DNA from: an uncultured Opitutia bacterium
GTDB lineage: Bacteria; Verrucomicrobiota; Verrucomicrobiia; Opitutales; Opitutaceae
Reading direction: 5' to 3'
DNA length: 64,000 nt
NCBI GenBank assembly: GCA_903825285.1
Contig: CAIJZY010000017.1
Coordinates: 167,405-231,404, forward strand
Shown here piece by piece: positions 9,401 through 17,094 of the stretch. The translations under genes and the position numbers were made by a program. Position 1 is the stretch's first letter; the number at the start of each line of letters is the position of its first letter. The notes below the pieces were generated by a model. The model was given only the letters and a program-made list of their open reading frames with translations. It was not told the origin of the DNA and did no database searches.

Positions 9401-11141
9401 AGTCATTGGCATGCCGCAGGACGAGGGCGAGGCGCTCGACCGCCGCCACGCGGGCGTGCTCGGCCTGCTGCTCGCGCTGCTGCAGTTCGCGCTGCCTCCG
9501 GCGCCAGAGCATGCCCAGAAGCGAGCCGGCGGAGACGACGAGCAGGCCGAGCACGAGGCTGAACTTGAACACCTCGTTCAGCATCGGCGCGTACGCCTCG
9601 TTTCGGTCGAGCTTCGCGACCAGCACCCAGGGCAGGCCGGCGACGGGACGGGCCACGGCAAAGACGGGCACGTTGCGGTAGTCGAGTCCCTCGGATAGGT
9701 CGTAGGTTTGCTCTTGCACGGCACGGAGGCTGATCGAGTCGGTCTGGTACTTAGTGACGCGGTGCACCGCGGACGCATCGTCCACCGCAAAGCGCCGCTC
9801 GTTGAGCAGCACCACAGGCGAGGCGGAGCTGTCGAAGAGGAGAATCTCGCCGGACTCTGAGTGCCCCGGCCACTGTTGGATGGAAGAGAACAGCTGGCCA
9901 AAGACATCGATGCGCACCTGGATCGCCCCGGCAAAGGTGTCGTGCTCCGGCAGGAGGATCGGCGCGAACAGGTCGAGCCGGGGCTCATTCGCCACGTTGC
10001 GCTCCAGGCTGCCCAACAACGCGCTGTGGGACTGCGGCAGATCCCGGGCCACCTCCGGCGGGACGGGCAGAGTGGTGCTGCCCGCAGGCAGGATCAGGCG
10101 TGGGGACAACTGCGCGTCGAGGAGGACCAGGCGCCGGTAGCCGTGGCTGCGGACGATGTTCTCGAAGTAGGGGATGAAGCGAGACCGGTCGCTGTCGTTG
10201 AGCCCCCGGGCGAGCGCGGTCGCGAGGAACGGGGTCTGCGTGAAGGCCGTGATGTCGGCCAGCCGCTCGTAGCGCCACGAGGTGATCTGGGCGACCTTGA
10301 GGTTCGCCACGCCGATGAGCTCATCGGCGATCTCCTCCCGGCGCTGCTCGCGATGGTAGCTGAGATAGGCGTAGCTCGCCACGCCGAGCAGCGCCGCGGC
10401 GATCACGACCACCAGGTCCACGTTGCGCCGCAGGTGGCGATCGCGCAAGTCAACCGATCCCTCGTCGAGGGGATTGAGGTCCAGCAGGAGGCGGTGCAGG
10501 CGGGGTCGCAGCCCGAACCCGAGTGCGAGGGCCAGGCTCAGGCAGCCGATGGCGGCAGCGGTGTAGGGGGCCACGTGCGCGCGCGAGTCGCCGAGCAACA
10601 GCGGCACGCCGGCCGCCTGCCCCAGGATGCTGACCGCGCACAGGACCAGCAGCAGGGTGGCAACGGCAAACCCGACGGTGCGCCAGGGCCGGCCGGCAAA
10701 CCTGACCGTGGCCAGCATGGCGAGATCGGAGGCCAGGATGATCAGCAGCGTGCCGGAGGCCGACGACATGTGCGTCGCGAAAGGCAGGAGGGGCGTGAGA
10801 TCCCAGAGCGGCACCTGCGCCGGAGTTTTGGTCAGGCCCAGCGCGAGGCACCAGAGGATCGTGATGCCGGCGAGGAGGTGAGACGTGCAGCGGGCCCAGA
10901 ACCGCTCACCGCGCAGCAGCCAGAAGAGCAAGGAGCCGCTCAGCACCAGCAGCGCCACCGCGACACTGGGGGCCATGATGGCCGAGCCGCGGTCGTACCA
11001 GTCCTGCGGCAACAGATGCGCACGGACGGCCGCGCCGCGGAGCGCCAGTCCGAGGGCGACGATCACGGCCACCACCATGGTCCGGCGTTCGCCCGGCGAG
11101 GGTGTCAGAGGAATGGCGGGTGGGGACGGCGACGGGGTCAT
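6420..11141 (-). CDS. membrane multi-PAS/GAF sensor histidine kinase, frameshifted before its ATPase domain
   Basis: A very large sensor. The N-terminus has about seven hydrophobic segments (to residue 260), then a roughly 240-residue extracytoplasmic region (HREQRREEIADELIG... to LDRNEAYAP) and another membrane segment (FKFSLVLGLLVVSAGSLLG). The cytoplasmic part carries about six PAS domains and one GAF domain (MYQVLTRISQTVAHSRTESELF), each PAS ending in the usual ITERR-like linker. It then reaches the H-box SHEFRTPMAAA with the phospho-accepting His. After NHFDRLSP the frame is lost near 6470-6476; adding one base would restore KRHELLARTSG and give about 1754 residues. The start MTPSPSPPAIP was preferred over the track start. 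Ligand unknown. Confidence 0.8.
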   Translation of the reverse strand: MTPSPSPPAIPLTPSPGERRTMVVAVIVALGLALRGAAVRAHLLPQDWYDRGSAIMAPSVAVALLVLSGSLLFWLLRGERFWARCTSHLLAGITILWCLALGLTKTPAQVPLWDLTPLLPFATHMSSASGTLLIILASDLAMLATVRFAGRPWRTVGFAVATLLLVLCAVSILGQAAGVPLLLGDSRAHVAPYTAAAIGCLSLALALGFGLRPRLHRLLLDLNPLDEGSVDLRDRHLRRNVDLVVVIAAALLGVASYAYLSYHREQRREEIADELIGVANLKVAQITSWRYERLADITAFTQTPFLATALARGLNDSDRSRFIPYFENIVRSHGYRRLVLLDAQLSPRLILPAGSTTLPVPPEVARDLPQSHSALLGSLERNVANEPRLDLFAPILLPEHDTFAGAIQVRIDVFGQLFSSIQQWPGHSESGEILLFDSSASPVVLLNERRFAVDDASAVHRVTKYQTDSISLRAVQEQTYDLSEGLDYRNVPVFAVARPVAGLPWVLVAKLDRNEAYAPMLNEVFKFSLVLGLLVVSAGSLLGMLWRRRQRELQQREQQAEHARVAAVERLALVLRHANDSIFLIDEEMRIVEANERAVATYGYSMEEMLQLKARDLRGGDADRAMEDFSRVITIGAHVFEAIHRRKDGTVFPVEISARAVQLEGRRHVLSLVRDSSVRKAHENEIERLSGMYQVLTRISQTVAHSRTESELFAQICRDLTDFRRFTVAWIGCPDPATKLLVPQATAGDEYRYVEGIRISVDPNTLDGHGPAGTAFREGRIYVANDFFTDPGTQPWRVRAARSGIRSSIALPLRRDGVTVGVLTVYASEAGFFGPSEISLLNEAANEVSFALDVIARDNQRMTAEAGLRASESRMQFLLTASPAVIFSLRPTAPYDVTFISQNVHDLLGYTSEDFHSDSAHWRKHVHPDDLHALDAGMSELASSGGLVREYRFHHGDGTYRWMHDEIRLVHDDLGAPLAIVGYWSEVTERKRMEQALRDSEERYRFIADNTPDMIWLGDLSTGLFTYVSPSSLKQRGFTPDQMIGHPMLEFQPPETQAHLTSQIASRVAALVSGDESARHQVDEVAFLRRDGSLLDTEVVSTLMPDEHGRYTRLLGITRDISERRRAEAELRKMSRALEQAPVSIVITDLNGRIEYVNPYFTHITGYAFDEVRGQNPRMLKANLTPPETYAEMWRTLVDGRVWRGELHNRKKDGEVYVELAIIAPILDSTGKASHYVALKEDITERSRVQVALRQSEERFRAIFDHAEVGMFETTLDGRLIHANRFLAAMLDQPVDALNGRHWQEFTPGRPSQPVAPPPVTPQEVRFVNAAGRGFWGLIASKLETDAAGRPLGHLCILQDISAQVDARETLVRFNAELESQVTLRTAELASRNQEVQALLQSIPDIVMRLRGDRTVLHYQRAHDSPGLIALDRERGAPSAAAAPASLVDLSLPLGRRALRENRTLTAESELDIPGGTVAVELRVAPSGTEEFVVFVRDITERRRLEAEAAAMLERERQVSEMKSRFISVTSHEFRTPMAAAIGSVELLTNHFDRLSPASGTNCSRAPAVPCGA

Positions 11142-11276
11142 GGCCAAGGTTCGAACGCACCCAGCATAGTGATACAGCCGGTGCCACACCACGCATTTCT
11201 TGCCTCATGACGTGCGTAAAGTGCGGGCCCGGCGATCGGGTCGAAGGTAACGCACCCGCCCGTCAGGATCCTAGCT

Positions 11277-11882
11277 TCAGGCGGCCTGGCGCCGGATGAC
11301 GCCGACGACCACGCCCTGCGACTCGAGGCGCGCGGGCACGATGTCGGCGTAGCGCGGGTTCGCGGCGCGGAGCAGGGTGCGGCCCTTTTCGCGGAGATAG
11401 GTCTTCAGTGTGGTGGTGGTCTCGTCCACCAGCGCGGCGACGATCTCGCCCGGCCGGGGGTCGCGGCGCACGAGCGCGACGAGATCGCCGTCGAGGATGT
11501 GGGCTCCGATCATCGAGTCGCCGGTCACGCGGAGAAACCACAGCTGGCCCGGCCGGACGCGCCGGAGGCCGAAGATCGCGGGGTCAAGGGTGATCAGGTC
11601 CTCGGGCGCCTGCTCCTGCTGGGCGGGGAGGCCGGCGGGGATGGCGCCGTAGACGGGCGCGGTGAAGAGGTGGCCCTGGACCTGCGTGGCCTTGGAGCCC
11701 CACTTGCCGTCGGCCATCTTGTCCAGGTGCGACTTGCGGGCGAGGGCCTGCAGGTGCTTGTGGATCGTGGGCTGGCTGCACTGGAAGGTGCGCGCGATCT
11801 CCCGCGTGGAGGGCGGCACGCCCTGGCTGCGCTGGTACTCGTGGACGAAGTCGAGCACCTCTTCCTGGCGTTCGGTGAGCAT
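11277..11882 (-). CDS. lexA: LexA SOS repressor
   Basis: Represses DNA-damage genes and self-cleaves when stimulated by RecA. 201 residues: N-terminal winged helix (MLTERQEEVLDFVHEYQRSQGVPPSTREIA, recognition region CSQPTIHKHLQAL) and a C-terminal S24 peptidase domain. The likely scissile bond is Ala83-Gly84 in AIPAG, the catalytic Ser is in VTGDSM (Ser123), and the general base is Lys160 in TTTTLKTY. All parts needed for autocleavage are present. A 15-bp tandem repeat directly precedes the start codon and may be involved in autoregulation. Confidence 0.93.
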   Translation of the reverse strand: MLTERQEEVLDFVHEYQRSQGVPPSTREIARTFQCSQPTIHKHLQALARKSHLDKMADGKWGSKATQVQGHLFTAPVYGAIPAGLPAQQEQAPEDLITLDPAIFGLRRVRPGQLWFLRVTGDSMIGAHILDGDLVALVRRDPRPGEIVAALVDETTTTLKTYLREKGRTLLRAANPRYADIVPARLESQGVVVGVIRRQAA

Positions 11883-11883
11883 G

Positions 11884-11913
11884 GGCTGTCGGGTGATAGG
11901 CTGTCATCTGATA
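11884..11913 (-). promoter_or_regulatory. two 15-bp tandem repeats upstream of lexA (candidate operator)
   Basis: On the plus strand GGCTGTCgggTGATA is followed immediately by GGCTGTCatcTGATA; 12 of 15 positions match. The pair begins 2 bp upstream of the lexA start codon, in the leader/RBS position. A LexA box or translational control element is an inference from position only. A TGTTC-N4-GAACA type box was looked for between lexA and pfk and not seen. Confidence 0.35.
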
Positions 11914-12015
11914 GCCGTTCGGCGGGCCCGCAAGCTCATTCCGCGCGCGCCGCACCCCAAGAAATGCGCAGCGCCGGAGGTCGACACGCGCCGGGGCGCG
12001 ACGCAGACTCGGGCC

Positions 12016-13098
12016 ATGAAGACCCGCATCGGCATCCTCACGGGCGGCGGAGACTGCCCCGGTTTGAACGCGGTGATCCGCGCCGTGGTGAAGTCGGCCG
12101 CCAAGCGCGGCTGGGAAACCCTCGGCATCTACGGCGGCTTCGAGGGCCTGCTGCGGCCGACGAACACCAAGGTGCTCGACTACACCCAGATGGACGGCCT
12201 GCTGTACACCGGCGGCACGATCCTCGGCACGTCGAACAAGGGCCGGTTCTCCGCGAAGGCCGGCCACGGCGAGTCGCGGGCGATCGACCCGGCGATCCTC
12301 GCCGAGGCGCGCGCCGGCTTCGAGGAGCTCGGCCTGCGGGCGCTCGTGGTCGTCGGCGGCGACGGCTCGCTCAGCATCGCGCAGCAGTGCCTGGAGGCCG
12401 GCATCCCCGTCGTCGGCGTGCCGAAGACCATCGACAACGACATCGAGGGCACGGTGGTCACGTTCGGCTTCGACAGCGCGGTGGCGTTCGCGACCGACGC
12501 GCTCGACCGCCTGCGCTCGACGGCGCAGAGCCACGACCGCGTCATGGTCGGCGAGGTCATGGGCCGCTACGCCGGCTGGATCGCCGCGCATGCCGGCATC
12601 GCGGGCGGCGCCGACGCCATCCTGATCCCCGAGATTCCCTTCAGCTACGAGGCGGTCTGCAAGGTCGTGCGGGACCGCGAGGCCCTGGGCAAGCGCTTCT
12701 CGCTCGTGGTCGTGGCCGAGGGCGCGCGCGAGGCGGGCCGCGGCTATGTCACGCTCGGCGAGACCGGCGCGATCCGCGAGGCGCGGCTCGGCGGCATCGG
12801 CGCGGTGGTGGCCGACGAGATCGGCCGCCGCACCGGCAAGGAGACGCGCGTCTGCGTGCTGGGCCACCTCCAGCGCGGCGGCGCGCCGACGACGTTCGAC
12901 CGGCTGCTCTGCACGCGCTTCGGCGCGGGGGCGGTGCGGCTGATCACGGAGGAGAAGTACGGCTACATGGTCGCCCACAGCCCGCCGGACACCTCGTGCG
13001 TCCCGATCAAGCAGGCGGTCGGCCGCCTGCGCACCGTGCCGCTCGACTGCGACATCATCCGCACCGGCCGCGAGCTGGGGATCAGCTTCGGCGACTAG
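12016..13098 (+). CDS. pfkA: 6-phosphofructokinase
   Basis: Phosphorylates fructose 6-phosphate in glycolysis. 360 residues. N-terminal ILTGGGDCPGLNAVIR, phosphoryl-donor loop GGDGS at 114-118, catalytic PKTIDND at 136-142, and substrate-binding EVMGRYAGW. Gly in GGDGS favours ATP as donor, whereas Lys137 in PKTIDND is found in PPi-dependent and trypanosome-type ATP enzymes (E. coli has Gly). The combination places it outside the E. coli type; ATP use is the better guess. The start MKTRIGILTGG is the only sensible one. Its 3' end overlaps the convergent usp gene by 17 bp. Confidence 0.9.
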   Translation: MKTRIGILTGGGDCPGLNAVIRAVVKSAAKRGWETLGIYGGFEGLLRPTNTKVLDYTQMDGLLYTGGTILGTSNKGRFSAKAGHGESRAIDPAILAEARAGFEELGLRALVVVGGDGSLSIAQQCLEAGIPVVGVPKTIDNDIEGTVVTFGFDSAVAFATDALDRLRSTAQSHDRVMVGEVMGRYAGWIAAHAGIAGGADAILIPEIPFSYEAVCKVVRDREALGKRFSLVVVAEGAREAGRGYVTLGETGAIREARLGGIGAVVADEIGRRTGKETRVCVLGHLQRGGAPTTFDRLLCTRFGAGAVRLITEEKYGYMVAHSPPDTSCVPIKQAVGRLRTVPLDCDIIRTGRELGISFGD

Positions 13099-13546
13099 CC
13101 GGCGCGCCGGCCGTCTTGGCCGGGACGACCACCACCGGGCACGGCGCCTTCAGCAGGATGCCGTGCGTGGTGCTGCCCACGAGCAGGTCGTAGAAGGCAG
13201 TGTGGCCGTGCGAGCCGAGCACGAGGTAGTCGGCCTTGACCTGCTCGGCCTGCGCGAGGATCTCCGTGACGGGCACGCCGTTCAGCTGGACGGTCTCCAC
13301 GGCGACGCCCGCCTGCTGCAGGCGCTCCGCGAGCCGGTTGAGCTGCTTGGCGGAGGCCTTCTCGCTCACGGCGGCGATCTCGCTGATGTTCTCGAGGTAG
13401 GGGGCGTACTCGCTGGTGATGATCGGGGGCTGCGAGACGTGGAGCAGCACCACGCGCCCCTCCTGCGTGCGGGCGAGGGTGGCGGCCGCGGCCACCACCG
13501 CGTCGGTGATGCCGGAAAAATCAATCGGGGTAAGAATCGTCTTCAT
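13082..13546 (-). CDS. universal stress protein (UspA family)
   Basis: A 154-residue single UspA domain. It begins MKTILTPIDFSG and has the ATP-binding pattern GSHGH (LVLGSHGHTAFYDLLVGSTTHGIL) followed by CPVVVVP, matching ATP-binding Usp proteins (G-2x-G-9x-G-S/T). Function is stress survival or energy sensing in general terms; nothing links it to a specific partner. It overlaps the end of pfkA by 17 bp in convergent orientation. Confidence 0.88.
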   Translation of the reverse strand: MKTILTPIDFSGITDAVVAAAATLARTQEGRVVLLHVSQPPIITSEYAPYLENISEIAAVSEKASAKQLNRLAERLQQAGVAVETVQLNGVPVTEILAQAEQVKADYLVLGSHGHTAFYDLLVGSTTHGILLKAPCPVVVVPAKTAGAPASRRS

Positions 13547-13667
13547 GGACGCAGTTTAGCACCAAACGCCCGTTTGCGCACCGCGTCTGTTGCGGTCGGT
13601 TGGGCGGATTTTGCCCTGACATCGGGATTGCCCGGCCGCCGCAGCGGGCCTTGAGTGCGGTCACCCC

Positions 13668-14822
13668 ATGAGTTCCCTGACCCGGCGCGAGATGATCAAG
13701 AGCACGGCGGTGGCGCTGGCCGGCACGGCGGCGTGGCGCGCGGTGGCGGCGGAGCCCCCGGCGTCCGCGGCCAGCGGACGCATTCCCCTGGTCCATGTCG
13801 CGGACCTGTACCACCCGCCGCAGGACCCGGACGACCACATCGACCTCGCCACGGCGGCGGCGCTGCCGGAATTCGACCTGCGCGGGGTGCTGCTGGACTG
13901 CTCGCGCAAGTTTCTCGAGCCGGCGCCGGCGGGCTGGGATGTGGCGCGGGATCCCGGCTTTGTGCCGGTGGCGCAGCTGGCCTGGCTCACCGGCCGCGCG
14001 ATCCCGGTGGCGGCCGGACCGTTGGACGCGCTGCGCAGTCCCGCGGACGACGCCCGCGACCGCCCGGCGCGCGAGCAGGCGGCCATCACGCTGCTCCTCG
14101 ATCTCCTCGCGCAGAGCCATGAGCCCGTGGTGCTGTTCCTGACCGGCTCGGCGCGGATCGTGACCGCGGCCTACAACCGCGATCCGGCCCTGCTGCGGGC
14201 CAAGACGCGCGCGGTCCTCCTCAACGCCGGCGCGACCGGCGGCCCGAAGCGCGAATGGAACGTGCAGCTCGACGCGGCGGCGTTCGTGGGGCTGTGGCAA
14301 TCGGGCCTGCCGATCCACTGGTATCCCTGCGCGACGGAATCCGGGGCGTTCGACCCCGCGGCGGAGCGCGGCACGTTCTGGCGCGCGGCCCACGCCGACC
14401 TGTTCCGCGATCTCCCGGCGCCGCTTGCGCGCTGGTTTGCCTATGCGATCTCCGGCAGCGGCCGCGGCGACATCCTGCATGCGCTGACCGACGGGCCGAG
14501 CGGCGCGCCGGTGTGGGACCACGCCCTCGCCGGCCCGCGCAACCTCTGGTCCACCGCCTCCCTGGTGCTGGCGGCCGGGCGGCGGCTGGCCCGGACCAAG
14601 GATGGCTGGCGCTTCCTGCCCGCCGCCGCGGTGGGTGATCAGCCGACCTGGCCCCTGCACCTCGATCCGATCAACGCCACCGTCAACGAACAAGGCGCGG
14701 TGGCCTGGCAGCTCACGTCCGCGCCCACGCCTTGCCGCCTGTTCGGCCGCCAGTCTGGCGCCGATTATGCCCGGGCGATGGCCGAGGCGCTCAACGCGCT
14801 GCTGCGGGATTTCCCCGGGTAA
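13668..14822 (+). CDS. Tat-exported nucleoside-hydrolase-like protein
   Basis: 384 residues. The N-terminus SLTRREMIKSTAVALAGTAAW is a twin-arginine signal, so export in folded form is likely. The mature part resembles inosine/uridine-preferring nucleoside hydrolases: DPDDHIDLATAAAL in place of the DTDPGxDDA calcium loop, and LLNAGATGGPKREWNVQLDAAAF in place of the GG...EFN.x.D region. The first aspartates are shifted, so metal binding may be altered. No lipobox is seen. Enzymatic activity is uncertain; a secreted hydrolase-fold protein of unknown substrate is the safe description. Confidence 0.6.
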   Translation: MSSLTRREMIKSTAVALAGTAAWRAVAAEPPASAASGRIPLVHVADLYHPPQDPDDHIDLATAAALPEFDLRGVLLDCSRKFLEPAPAGWDVARDPGFVPVAQLAWLTGRAIPVAAGPLDALRSPADDARDRPAREQAAITLLLDLLAQSHEPVVLFLTGSARIVTAAYNRDPALLRAKTRAVLLNAGATGGPKREWNVQLDAAAFVGLWQSGLPIHWYPCATESGAFDPAAERGTFWRAAHADLFRDLPAPLARWFAYAISGSGRGDILHALTDGPSGAPVWDHALAGPRNLWSTASLVLAAGRRLARTKDGWRFLPAAAVGDQPTWPLHLDPINATVNEQGAVAWQLTSAPTPCRLFGRQSGADYARAMAEALNALLRDFPG

Positions 14823-14837
14823 GGCCGGAGCAGCGTC

Positions 14838-17063
14838 CTACGCGTCGTACAGCGCGCGCAGCTCGGCGTCGGTCCGGCGGAGGCGCAGGGCGAGCGCGCG
14901 TGCGAGGCGGGCGAAGACCTTGACCCCGACCACGGGATGCGCCCGGGACATCTCGTCGAAGCGCGCCCGGGAAATGACGAACAGGTCCGCGGCCGCCGTG
15001 GCCGTGGCGGTGGCGGAGCGCTGGCCCCGGTCGAGGAACGCGACCTCGCCGAAGAAGTTCCCGCGGCCAAACGAAGCGATGTTGTGGTAGTTGCCGCCCC
15101 GCAGTGGCAGGGTGATGCGCACCACGCCGCGGCGCACGAGGTAGAGCTCGTCCGCCGGCGCGCCGCTCTGGAAAATGACCTCGCCGGCCCGGTAGCTGCG
15201 CGCCTCGGCGCAGGAGGCCAGCGCCTCGAGCGCGTGCTCCGCGGAGAAGTCGCGGCAGAGGTCGAACTCCGCCAGCGCCAGCGGCGGCCCGTCCGCGGCG
15301 CGGTCGGGCAGCTTCTCGGCCAGCAGCCGGTCCTCGGTCCAGCGCAGCGCATCGTCGAGCGTCTCGAAGCGGCGCCCGCCCGCCGGGCCCGTCATCAGGC
15401 CGAGCTGCGTGAGATACTCCTGCAGCTCGTGCCGCGGCGGCAGGCGGCTGAAGATGAGGCACCCGCCGCGCTCGGCCAGCACGGCCTCGAACTGCTGGAA
15501 GAGGTGCACCGCGGTGTAGTCCATCGCCTGCACGCGGCGCAGGTCGAGGATCAGGTAGCGGCACGCCGCCAGGTCCGCCGCCAGCTCGGTGCGCAGCTGG
15601 TCGGTGGTGCCGAAGAACAGGCTGCCCTGCAGCTCGCACACGACCGTCTGCCCGCCGAACTCGTGCAGCACGGCCTGCTCGGCCGCGAGGTGGTGCTGGG
15701 TGGAGGAGAGGACGTTGCCGGCCGATTTGCGGCGGATGACCGACCCGTGGATCTGCTCGCGGATGAACAGGAGCATGGACAGCGCGACGCCGGCGCCCGC
15801 CGCGGCCATGAGGTTGGCGCCCACGGCGACGACCACGACGGTGGCGACCACCGCGAAGTCGAGCTGGGTCGCGCGCCACCGCAGCAGGCGGAACGAGTGC
15901 CAGTCCACCATGCGGACCGCGACGACCAGCAGGATGCCGGCGAGGGCCGCCACCGGGACCCACGCGATGAGGTTCCCGAGGAGGAGGGCGGCGACGAGCG
16001 TGAATGCGCCGGCGAGCATGCCGGACAGGCGCGTGCGGCCGCCGCTGTCGATGCTGACGAGGGTCGCGCCCATCATGCCCGCGCCCGGCATACCGCCGAG
16101 CAGCGCCGAGACGAGGTTGCCCGCGCCCTGGCCGACGAGCGTGCGGTCCGAGTTGTGCCGGCTGCGCGTGAGGGTGTCGACCACCACGCAGGTCTTCAGC
16201 GTGTCCACGGAGAGCAGGACGGAGAGGGTGAGGGCCGGGACGAGCAGCGGGCGGAGGTCCGCCAGCCGGAGGCCGGCGAGGGCCGCGCCGGCGCCGAACA
16301 CGCCGCTGAAGAGCCCGCCGCCCCCGCCGCCCACCGGGCCGATCACGAGCGGATTGCCGGCCAGCCGGAGCAGCTCCGGCCGGAAGGCGCCGAGCGCGAA
16401 ATAGGCCACCAGGCCCGCGAACAGGCCGAGGATGGTGGCGGGCACCGCGCGGGTGAGCTTGGGGCCGAGCAGCATGGCGGCGACGGTGGCCCCGCCGACG
16501 ACGATGGCGGGCAGCTGCCACTGGGTGAAGTCGGCCAGCCCGGCGCCCGTCCCGAGAAACTTCGGGAGCTGGCTGAGGAAGATGAGCACGCCCACGCCGC
16601 TCAGGTAGCCTGAGACGACCGGGTAGGGGATGTACTTGATGAGCCGCCCGCCGCCGATGAGCCCGTAGGCCAGCTGCAGCGCGCCCGAGAGCACGGCGAT
16701 CACCAGCAGCAGGACGATGATGCGGTCGGGCGCGACCGGTCCGCCGGGCGCGGCCAGCAGCCCGGCGGCGAGCGAGGCGAGCACGGCGCCGGCGGGTGCG
16801 CACGGCGCGGAGATCAGGCGCGGCGCGCCGCCGAACGCGGAGGCGATCACGCCCAGCACCACCGCGCCCACGAGCCCGGTGCGGACGCCGTAGGCCGCGT
16901 AGTCCGGGCCCAGCAGCGTGTAGACCGCCAGGCCGTAGGCGATGGACGACGGCAGCGCGACGAGCATGGCCGCGAAGCCGCCCCAGATCTCGCCGGCGAG
17001 GGGGAAGCGGGGCTGGGCCGGGGGTGGCGGCATCGGCGGCGAGCTTGGCACGGGCGGGGGCAT
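14838..17063 (-). CDS. SulP-family anion transporter with STAS and cyclic-nucleotide-binding domains
   Basis: 741 residues. A SulP membrane domain of about 10-12 segments occupies residues 20-440 (LPSSIAYGLAV..., GGMPGAGMMGATLVSIDSGGRTRLSG is the typical SulP signature). A STAS domain follows (VVCELQGSLFFGTTDQLRTEL, YLILDLRRVQAMDYTAVHLF), then a cNMP-binding/CRP-like domain (YRAGEVIFQSGAPADELYLVRRG, FGEVAFLDRGQRSATATA). The phosphate-binding cassette FGEVAFLDRGQRSAT keeps Glu and Arg, so cAMP or cGMP binding is plausible. Substrate may be sulfate, bicarbonate or another anion. The ATG at 17063 is preferred over a TTG 6 bp upstream. It is the last gene of an apparent adk-ppk2-sulP operon (31 bp after ppk2). 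Confidence 0.85.
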   Translation of the reverse strand: MPPPVPSSPPMPPPPAQPRFPLAGEIWGGFAAMLVALPSSIAYGLAVYTLLGPDYAAYGVRTGLVGAVVLGVIASAFGGAPRLISAPCAPAGAVLASLAAGLLAAPGGPVAPDRIIVLLLVIAVLSGALQLAYGLIGGGRLIKYIPYPVVSGYLSGVGVLIFLSQLPKFLGTGAGLADFTQWQLPAIVVGGATVAAMLLGPKLTRAVPATILGLFAGLVAYFALGAFRPELLRLAGNPLVIGPVGGGGGGLFSGVFGAGAALAGLRLADLRPLLVPALTLSVLLSVDTLKTCVVVDTLTRSRHNSDRTLVGQGAGNLVSALLGGMPGAGMMGATLVSIDSGGRTRLSGMLAGAFTLVAALLLGNLIAWVPVAALAGILLVVAVRMVDWHSFRLLRWRATQLDFAVVATVVVVAVGANLMAAAGAGVALSMLLFIREQIHGSVIRRKSAGNVLSSTQHHLAAEQAVLHEFGGQTVVCELQGSLFFGTTDQLRTELAADLAACRYLILDLRRVQAMDYTAVHLFQQFEAVLAERGGCLIFSRLPPRHELQEYLTQLGLMTGPAGGRRFETLDDALRWTEDRLLAEKLPDRAADGPPLALAEFDLCRDFSAEHALEALASCAEARSYRAGEVIFQSGAPADELYLVRRGVVRITLPLRGGNYHNIASFGRGNFFGEVAFLDRGQRSATATATAAADLFVISRARFDEMSRAHPVVGVKVFARLARALALRLRRTDAELRALYDA

Positions 17064-17094
17064 AATCAATCCTCGCGGATTGCCGCGTGACGGC

